Both the position numbers and the translations under genes were made by a program. Shown one piece after another: positions 58,176 to 64,000 of a DNA stretch of 64,000 nucleotides. Below the pieces are notes generated by a model. The model had not been told where the DNA came from. It saw only the letters and a program-made list of their open reading frames with translations, and did no database searches. Every line of letters begins with the position of its first letter. Position 1 is the stretch's first letter. The stretch is from the NCBI RefSeq assembly GCF_002846365.1, contig NZ_PJMW01000002.1, positions 3,038,001 to 3,102,000 of the forward strand. Direction: 5' to 3'. This stretch comes from Nocardia fluminea (GTDB lineage: Bacteria; Actinomycetota; Actinomycetes; Mycobacteriales; Mycobacteriaceae).

Positions 58176-58639
58176 AAGCGGGCGCCCTGCTCGTGGCGGT
58201 GCTCGCCGGCCTCGGCATCACCACCTACCTGATGAGAACGGAGAGCCCAGTGGCACAACCGAAGACGAACACGGTGCTGTCGATCGGCCTGCACCCCGGC
58301 GCCGTCGACTACACCCGCTACCCGCAGCTCGACGAAGCCACCCTGACCGCCCGCATCACCGCGGGCGAAACCGCCTTGCGCGAAGCAGGTTTCGACCTCG
58401 TCTCCTGTCAGGTCCCGGCCGACCCCGACGCGGCCGAAGCGGTCTTACGCGAGTGCGTGGCAGATCGGGACTTCCGGGCCGCGATGATCGGCGCGGGTGT
58501 CCGGATGGCACCCGAACACACCGTGCTGTTCGAACGGCTGATCAATGTCGCGTCCGATCTCGTACCGGGAATCCGCTTCTGTTTCAACACTTCTCCGGAA
58601 TCCACGATCGACGCCTTGCGTCGCTGGGTCCGGCCCTGA
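58172..58639 (+). CDS. Uncharacterised conserved protein with possible N-terminal anchor
   Basis: 155 aa from GTG 58172 (VVKAGALLVAVLAGLGITTYLM) which includes one hydrophobic helix; a later GTG at 58250 (MAQPKTNTVLSIG), with GGAGAG upstream, would remove it and give 129 aa. The conserved-looking core is a small Rossmann-like domain (SIGLHPGAVDYTRYPQLDEA, FDLVSCQVPADPDAAE, AAMIGAGVRMAPEHTVLFE, IRFCFNTSPESTIDAL). The pattern occurs in Streptomyces and Nocardia as a stand-alone gene; function unknown. It is coupled to the SDR. Confidence 0.7.
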   Translation: MKAGALLVAVLAGLGITTYLMRTESPVAQPKTNTVLSIGLHPGAVDYTRYPQLDEATLTARITAGETALREAGFDLVSCQVPADPDAAEAVLRECVADRDFRAAMIGAGVRMAPEHTVLFERLINVASDLVPGIRFCFNTSPESTIDALRRWVRP

Positions 58640-58660
58640 TCGGACCCCGTAGGCGACGTG

Positions 58661-59558
58661 CTACTTGTGGCCACCGCCGTGGTCGTGGCTGCACGTATCG
58701 GTGCGCCTGCCATCGGCGCTCGCCTGGCCCGCGCCGTGACCTTCGAGTGCCGCGAACGGGCCGCACTCGTGCGGGGCGATCCAGACGTGCACCATCGGGT
58801 TCCCCGAGCCGGGATGATGGAGTTGGGCCCGCAATTGCCCTGAGCGTCGAGAACACCGGCGACCACGGGGCCGTTGTCGCCCGCCTTCCAGCAGAGATTG
58901 TCGAGGATGTGCCACTGCATCAGCGAACCGCCGAAGTCGACCAGGCTCGGGTCGTCGATCTTCTTGCCGTTGGCGATGTACATCGCCGAGACGAGGGTGC
59001 GGCCGGTTCTGTCGACCCGATAGACCAGCGACTCCGGGTGCGCCGGGTCGAGGAAGTTGTTGTCGCCGATGTAGCTCATGTTGATAGTGCTCGTACCCGG
59101 TGGCCGAGTTACCGATCGAGCGGAAGCCGAGGGCGCCCACCGTGTTCACGTCCAGCGAACGCGGGCAGGCTGTCGAGCGTGCTGCGCACGAGGTTGGTCG
59201 TGCGCGACTGCTGGTCGGACGTCACACCGGTGACGCCGGACAAGTCGATCGGCTTCGCCGGATCCCACGCGCGAGGCTTCGCGTCGGTGCCGTGGTCCTC
59301 GCCGTGTGCGTGGTCATCGCCCGCGGCATGCGCGTGATCGCCGGTGTCCCCGTGACTGTGCACGTGCCCGACCCCGTTGAGCATCGCCGCCAGCGCCAGC
59401 ACACCCACGGCCGCGGCCGCGATTCCCGACCGCATCGGCGGCAAAGTCGCGATGGGCCGGAGCAGACCGACGCCCGCGGCGAGAGCGGCCAGCGCACCCA
59501 ACCCCGCGCATACGGTGTCGGCCGGCTGCGGCGACTCCGCGGTCAACCCGGCGTTCAC
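58661..59558 (-). pseudogene. His-rich conserved gene broken by frameshifts
   Basis: The same coding sequence can be followed across three frames. From GTG 59558 one frame reads a membrane helix and a His-rich stretch (VGHVHSHGDTGDHAHAAGDD), then LVRSTLDSLPAFA. Near 59149 the sense moves to another frame (VNTVGALGFRSIGNSATGYE), near 59083 to a third (MSYIGDNNFLDPAHPE to GVLDAQGNCGPNSIIP), and near 58790 back to the second (SGNPMVHVWIAPHECGP to the stop at 58661, ending TCSHDHGGGHK). I infer a +1, a -2 and a -1 change. The intact gene would encode an exported His-rich protein, probably metal-binding. Confidence 0.65.
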
Positions 59559-59806
59559 CCCACCTCGGCGAACCGGGTGAACGCCCACACCGCGGCGGCG
59601 CAGGCATTCACCGCGAGCATCGAGCTCACGACCACCTTGCGCTCGCTCAGCAAGACCGCCAGCCCGGTCGCGCACTGGAGCACGACCATCAGCCGCGCCA
59701 GCGTGGCGTGTTCGGTGTGCATTCCCGCCGCCATGAAGTGCACGGCGCCCGCTCCCACCGACGCGATCCCGCCCAGCAGCAGGTATCCGTTACGTCCGTT
59801 CGCCAT
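59555..59806 (-). CDS. Small membrane protein, probably the N-terminal part of the broken gene
   Basis: 83 aa from ATG 59806, with AGGAG upstream. Two or three hydrophobic helices (GYLLLGGIASVGAGAVHFMAA and LARLMVVLQCATGLAVLLS, then SSMLAVNACAAAVWAF). The stop overlaps the GTG of the following fragment (GTGA), and both halves read like the same multi-helix membrane domain, so this stop may itself be a frameshift scar and the whole 58661-59806 stretch one pseudogene. Alternatively it is a small real protein translated with its neighbour. Confidence 0.5.
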   Translation of the reverse strand: MANGRNGYLLLGGIASVGAGAVHFMAAGMHTEHATLARLMVVLQCATGLAVLLSERKVVVSSMLAVNACAAAVWAFTRFAEVG

Positions 59807-59967
59807 GCCAGCTCCTGTGTTCTCTGAGCCCCTCCACTCAGTCCGGATCAGGGCGGGCCTCAGGGTAGTTCGCGCCGGACATTGCCGGGGCTCACTGAGG
59901 CACCGTTGCCAGCCGAATAAGAGAACTCTGTGACCCATGTCTTGCCGCAGTGCCCCGGAAACGGCGA

Positions 59968-60000
59968 ACGCCGGGTGGATCGCGATGATCCACCCGGCGT
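59968..60000 (-). terminator. Terminator hairpin after kgd
   Basis: Perfect 14-bp arms ACGCCGGGTGGATC (59968-59981) and GATCCACCCGGCGT (59987-60000), loop GCGAT; a further 5-bp pairing (ACGGC/GCCGT) extends the stem past a bulge. It follows the kgd stop codon (60022) by 21 nt. Confidence 0.9.
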
Positions 60001-60021
60001 CGGCCGTTGTGCGAGAAGAAC

Positions 60022-63000
60022 TTACGTGGTGGGCTCGAAAGCCTCGCCGATGATCTCGGCCTGTTCCACGGCGTGCACCTTCGACGAACCCGAGGACGGG
60101 GCCGACATGGCGCGACGCGAGATGCGGCGCAGCCGGCCCAGGCGCTCGGGCAGCACCTCGGGCAGGTTGAGGCCGAAGAAGGGCCATGCGCCCTGGTTGG
60201 CCGGTTCTTCCTGGACCCAGGCGATGTCGGTCGCGTTCGGGTACTTGGCCAGCGCCTCGTTGAGGCGGTAGGTCGGGATCGGGTAGAGCTGTTCGATCCG
60301 GACGATGGCCACGTCCTCACGCTTGTGCTTGGCCTTCTCCGCGGCCAGCTCGTAGTAGAGCTTGCCCGAGGTCAGCAGGATGCGCTTGACCTTGGTGGTG
60401 TCGCCGATGCCCTGTTCGTAGGTGGGCTCGTCGAACACCGAACGGAACTTCGACTCGGTGAAGTCCTTGACGTCGGACACCACAGCCTTGTTGCGCAGCA
60501 TCGACTTCGGGGTGAAGACGATCAGCGGACGACGGATCCCGTCGAGCGCGTGCCTGCGCAGCAGGTGGAAGTAGTTCGCCGGCGTGGACGGCACCGCCAC
60601 GGTCATCGAACCCTCGGCACACAGCTGCAGGAAGCGCTCGATTCGACCGGAGGTGTGGTCGGGACCCTGACCCTCGTGGCCGTGCGGCAGCAGCAGCACC
60701 ACGTCGGAGAGCTGGCCCCACTTGGCCTCACCGGAGGAGATGAACTCGTCGATGATCGACTGCGCGCCGTTGACGAAGTCACCGAACTGCGCCTCCCACA
60801 ACACGAGTGCGTTGGGGTTGCCCAGGGAGTAGCCGTACTCGAAACCGACGGCGGCGTACTCGCTCAGCGCCGAGTCGTGCACCGCGAACCAACCCGGATT
60901 CTCCGAGCCGATGTTGTGCAGCGGGGTGTACTCGACAGCGTTGATCCGGTCGATGATCACCGAGTGGCGCTGGGTGAACGTGCCGCGACGCGAATCCTGA
61001 CCGGTCAGGCGCACATCGTGGCCCTGGTCGATCAGCGAACCGAAGGCGAGCAGCTCGGCGAAGGCCCAGTCGACCTTGCCCTCGTAGGCCATCTCGCGAC
61101 GCTTCTCCAGCACCGGCTTCACGCGCGGGTGCACGTTGAAACCGTCGGGAGTGTTCAGGAACGCGTCGCCGATGCGCTGGAGCACCGACTTGTCGACCGC
61201 GGTGACCACGGTGGCGGGCACCTTCTGGTCGTCCTCGACGGACTCCGACGGCTCCGGGATGTACTTCTCCAGCTCGCGGACCTCGTTGAACACGCGCTCC
61301 AGCTGACCCTGGTAGTCGCGCAGCGCGTCCTCGGCCTCCTTCATGGAGATGTCGCCACGGCCGATCAGCGATTCGGTGTAGGCCTTACGCACCGAACGCT
61401 TGGTGTCGATGATGTCGTACATCGCCGGCTGGGTCATCGAGGGATCGTCACCCTCGTTGTGCCCGCGACGGCGGTAGCAGACGAGGTCGATGACGACGTC
61501 CTTGCGGAACTTCTGCCGGAAGTCGACCGCCAGGCGCGCGACCCAGTCGCAGGCCTCCGGGTCGTCACCGTTGACGTGGAAGATCGGCGCGCCGATGAAC
61601 TTCGCGATGTCGGTGGAGTACTCGGTGGAGCGGCTGTTCTCCGGCGCCGTGGTGAAGCCGATCTGGTTGTTCACCACGATGTGGATGGTGCCACCGACGC
61701 GGTAACCACGCAGACCCGACAGGTTCAGCGTCTCGGCGACCACGCCCTGACCGGCGAACGCGGCGTCACCGTGCAGCATCAGCGGCATCACCGAGAAGCC
61801 GTCGGGGCCGTCGCCCTTGTCGAGCAGGTCCTGCTTGGCGCGCACGAGACCCTCGAGGACGGGGTCGACCGCCTCCAGGTGCGAGGGGTTCGCGGTGAGC
61901 GAGACCTCGATCTCGTTGTCGCCGAACATCTGCAGGTACTGGCCGTGCGCACCGAGGTGGTACTTCACGTCGCCGGAGCCGTGGGTGGCCGCCGGGTTCA
62001 TGTTGCCCTCGAACTCGGTGAAGATCTTCGAGTACGGCTTGCCGACGATGTTGGCCAGCACGTTGAGGCGACCGCGGTGCGGCATGCCGATGACGACCTC
62101 GTCGAGCCCGTACTCGGCGCACTGGTCGATGGTGGCGTCCATCATCGGGATGACGGCTTCGGCGCCTTCGAGCGAGAAACGCTTCTGGCCGACGTACTTG
62201 GTCTGCAGGAAGGTCTCGAAAGCCTCGGCGGCGTTGAGCCGGTTCAGGATGTACTTCTGCTGCGCGACAGTCGGTTTGACGTGCTTCTGCTCGACCCGCT
62301 CCTGCATCCACTCGAGCTGCTCGGTCTCGAGGATGTGGGTGTACTCCACCCCGACGTGGCGGCAGTACGCGTCACGCAGGATCGAGAGCACATCGCGCAG
62401 CTTCATCCGCTCCTGGCCGTGGAAACCGCCCACGTCGAAGGTGCGGTCGAGGTCCCAGAGGGTGAGGCCGTGCTGGGTGACGTCGAGGTCGGGGTGGCTG
62501 CGGAACTTGTCCTTGACCAGGCGCAGCGGATCGGTGTCGGCCATCAGGTGACCGCGGTTGCGGTAGGCCGCGATCATCTCGAGCACGCGCGCGCTCTTGT
62601 CGACGCCGCGCGCGCTGATGTCCTTGCGCCAGCGGATCGGCTCGTACGGCACGCCGAGACCGTGGAAGATCTCGTCATAGAACTCGTCGGAGATCAGCAG
62701 GTTGTGGATGGTGCGCAGGAAGTCGCCCGACTCGGCACCCTGGATGATGCGGTGATCGTAGGTCGAGGTCAGCGTCATCAGCTTGCCGACGCCGATGTCG
62801 GCGATCCGTTCGTCGCTCATGCCCTGGAACTCGGCGGGGTACTCCATCGCACCGGCGCCGATGATCGCGCCCTGGCCCGGCATGAGGCGCGGCACCGAGT
62901 GGACGGTGCCGATGGTGCCGGGGTTGGTCAGCGAGATGGTGACGCCGGCGAAGTCGTCGGCACCGAGCTTGCCCTCGCGGGCGCGGCGGACGATGTCCTC

Positions 63001-63786
63001 GTAGGCCGCGTGGAACTGACCGAAGCTCATGTCTTCGGTTTCCTTGATGGCGGCCACGACCAGCGAGCGGCTGCCGTCCTTGCCCGCGAGGTCGATCGCC
63101 AGGCCCAGGTTGGTGTGGGCCGGGGTCACCGAGTTCGGCTTGCCGTCGATCTCGGCGAAGTGGCGGTTCATGTTGGGGAACGGCTTGATCGCCTGCACGA
63201 TCGCGTAACCCAGCAGGTGGGTGAACGAGATCTTGCCGCCGCGAGTGCGTGCCAGGTGGTTGTTGATCACCAGACGGTTGTCGATCATCAGCTTGGCCGG
63301 GATCGCGCGCACCGACGTGGCGGTGGGGATCGTCAGCGAAGCCGACATGTTCTTGGCGATGGCGGCGGCGGGGCCGCGCAGCACCTTGTTCTCCGGACCG
63401 GCGGCGGCAGCCTTGGGTGCGGTGGTGGCCGGTGCGTTCGACACCGGTGCAGGTGTGGTCTGCGGTGCGCGCACGGTCTTGGCGGCGGGGGCCGGAGCCG
63501 GAGCGGCGGCCGGGGCCGGAGCTGCGGCGGGCTTCGGCGGTGCCGTCGCTACCGCCGCTTTGGGAGCCGGGGTCTGCGCGGCTGCCGCCTTGGGCGCCGC
63601 GGCTGCTGCGGGAGCTGTGGAGGCGGCCGGTGCCTGGCTGTTACCGGATTCGGTGGCTTCCGGCGTGTAATCCGCGAGGAACTCGTGCCAACTCGCGTCG
63701 ACCGAGGACGGGTCCTGTTTGAACTTCTGATACATCTCGTCGACTAGCCACTGGTTCTGTCCGAACTGGGAAGTTGAGCTGCTCAC
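60022..63786 (-). CDS. kgd: Multifunctional 2-oxoglutarate metabolism enzyme (E1 with E2-like domain)
   Basis: 1254 aa from GTG 63786 ([22 protein letters not shown] begins the protein; quoted here in part as [12 protein letters not shown]). Order: short E1 N-terminal helix (1-40), Ala/Pro-rich linker (about 45-125), E2-type acyltransferase catalytic domain (about 130-360, with [15 protein letters not shown]), then the ThDP-dependent E1 part (about 370-1254; [63 protein letters not shown]). This is the mycolata-type fusion (Rv1248c), with 2-oxoglutarate decarboxylase, E1 and succinyltransferase roles, regulated in mycobacteria by GarA and acetyl-CoA. The lipoyl domain is absent, as in the family. 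Confidence 0.96.
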   Translation of the reverse strand: MSSSTSQFGQNQWLVDEMYQKFKQDPSSVDASWHEFLADYTPEATESGNSQAPAASTAPAAAAAPKAAAAQTPAPKAAVATAPPKPAAAPAPAAAPAPAPAAKTVRAPQTTPAPVSNAPATTAPKAAAAGPENKVLRGPAAAIAKNMSASLTIPTATSVRAIPAKLMIDNRLVINNHLARTRGGKISFTHLLGYAIVQAIKPFPNMNRHFAEIDGKPNSVTPAHTNLGLAIDLAGKDGSRSLVVAAIKETEDMSFGQFHAAYEDIVRRAREGKLGADDFAGVTISLTNPGTIGTVHSVPRLMPGQGAIIGAGAMEYPAEFQGMSDERIADIGVGKLMTLTSTYDHRIIQGAESGDFLRTIHNLLISDEFYDEIFHGLGVPYEPIRWRKDISARGVDKSARVLEMIAAYRNRGHLMADTDPLRLVKDKFRSHPDLDVTQHGLTLWDLDRTFDVGGFHGQERMKLRDVLSILRDAYCRHVGVEYTHILETEQLEWMQERVEQKHVKPTVAQQKYILNRLNAAEAFETFLQTKYVGQKRFSLEGAEAVIPMMDATIDQCAEYGLDEVVIGMPHRGRLNVLANIVGKPYSKIFTEFEGNMNPAATHGSGDVKYHLGAHGQYLQMFGDNEIEVSLTANPSHLEAVDPVLEGLVRAKQDLLDKGDGPDGFSVMPLMLHGDAAFAGQGVVAETLNLSGLRGYRVGGTIHIVVNNQIGFTTAPENSRSTEYSTDIAKFIGAPIFHVNGDDPEACDWVARLAVDFRQKFRKDVVIDLVCYRRRGHNEGDDPSMTQPAMYDIIDTKRSVRKAYTESLIGRGDISMKEAEDALRDYQGQLERVFNEVRELEKYIPEPSESVEDDQKVPATVVTAVDKSVLQRIGDAFLNTPDGFNVHPRVKPVLEKRREMAYEGKVDWAFAELLAFGSLIDQGHDVRLTGQDSRRGTFTQRHSVIIDRINAVEYTPLHNIGSENPGWFAVHDSALSEYAAVGFEYGYSLGNPNALVLWEAQFGDFVNGAQSIIDEFISSGEAKWGQLSDVVLLLPHGHEGQGPDHTSGRIERFLQLCAEGSMTVAVPSTPANYFHLLRRHALDGIRRPLIVFTPKSMLRNKAVVSDVKDFTESKFRSVFDEPTYEQGIGDTTKVKRILLTSGKLYYELAAEKAKHKREDVAIVRIEQLYPIPTYRLNEALAKYPNATDIAWVQEEPANQGAWPFFGLNLPEVLPERLGRLRRISRRAMSAPSSGSSKVHAVEQAEIIGEAFEPTT

Positions 63787-64000
63787 AGCTGGTGTTCGCC
63801 TCATTTCGTTCTTCGCGCTGCGACGTTTGTGACGTGCCCGGCAGGGGAATCAGCGGATGGCTGCCGATGCGCCCTCACCGAGCATATGCCCAGCGGTTGA
63901 CAGGCGTCGCTACCGGTCTTGGGTCGACACTATGCCCTCTGCCTCCAGCCCCGCCGCCCAGAGTCGGGAGTAATGACCGCTACTGGCGAGTAGGTCCGAC
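63787..64000. promoter_or_regulatory. kgd upstream region with TACTGGCGAGTAG motif
   Basis: About 214 bp without a gene. The 13-bp element TACTGGCGAGTAG is at 63981-63993, identical to the one before fadD15. It is about 195 nt from the kgd start and at the edge of the window, so it may instead serve a gene beyond the right end. No clear -10/-35 pair for kgd was found. Confidence 0.4.

Noticed and set aside
60007..63747. A 1246-codon open frame on the plus strand across kgd
   Set aside because: It is an antisense shadow of kgd; its translation is rich in Arg, Gly, His and Asp without any motif, while the minus strand is a complete, recognisable enzyme.
1..64000. CRISPR arrays, tRNA or rRNA genes, insertion sequences, phage genes
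   Set aside because: Scanned by eye; no regularly spaced repeats, cloverleaf-like segments, transposase motifs or integrase motifs were seen.

Overview
The window is a high-GC actinobacterial chromosome segment. Its gene content and order match mycolic-acid bacteria of the Nocardia/Mycobacterium group, and Nocardia fits best. Supporting markers are a mycobacterial-type kgd fusion, the dapD/dapE pair, a fadD6-folP2-gpgS operon, the sigE-rseA-htrA-tatB cluster and divergent glgC/glgM. No rRNA, tRNA, CRISPR array, prophage or insertion sequence was seen. The genus is inferred from gene order and protein resemblance, not from a search.

Layout. 1-4.9 kb: end of an FAD oxidoreductase (runs off the left edge), a small envelope protein, divergent dapD and dapE (lysine/diaminopimelate synthesis) and a membrane protein. 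5.0-10.1 kb: a plus-strand operon of two LOG-family proteins, a FadD6-type acyl-CoA synthetase, a FolP2-type DHPS-like protein and GpgS. 10.1-13.7 kb: an accessory block on the minus strand with a four-helix membrane protein, a decapitated TetR gene, an XdhC-family protein, an unknown protein and an unknown HTH protein with an uncharacterised C-terminal domain. 13.9-17.0 kb: envelope-stress cluster sigE, rseA, htrA, tatB. 17.4-23.8 kb: O-methyltransferase, glgC/glgM (alpha-glucan synthesis), an RlmA-like rRNA methyltransferase, DUF3117, tagA, a DivIVA-like protein and mrp. 23.9-36.6 kb: two lytic transglycosylases, DUF1003 and MgtE_N/CBS proteins, a CitE-like lyase, a stress membrane protein, a SUFU-domain protein, CorA, a PHP phosphoesterase, a flavoprotein and NAD-malic enzyme. 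36.6-41.1 kb: an osmoprotectant-type ABC importer with a divergent second lipoprotein.

41.2-60 kb is richer in lineage-variable genes, mostly arranged as regulator plus target: PadR with an MFS exporter, TetR with a four-gene Baeyer-Villiger monooxygenase/SDR/hydrolase/acyl-CoA ligase cluster (mymA-like), XRE-cupin with a thioredoxin-reductase-like enzyme, TetR with a membrane protein, and an MmyB-like HTH with an SDR. Clear palindromic operator candidates lie in several of the divergent spacers. A metal-handling-like gene at 58.7-59.8 kb is broken by several frameshifts. The window ends with kgd (2-oxoglutarate decarboxylase/E1-E2 fusion), transcribed leftward.

Most of the window is conserved mycolata housekeeping. 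The most unusual observations are regulatory: tandem abutting operators overlapping both divergent promoters of the monooxygenase cluster, an exact tandem 18-bp palindrome repeat with no neighbouring regulator, a SigR/SigH-type promoter ahead of sigE, a probable CTG start codon for the RlmA-like gene, and a 13-bp motif shared by fadD15 and the kgd upstream region. The best candidate for an undescribed function is the leaderless HTH protein at 12.9-13.7 kb.
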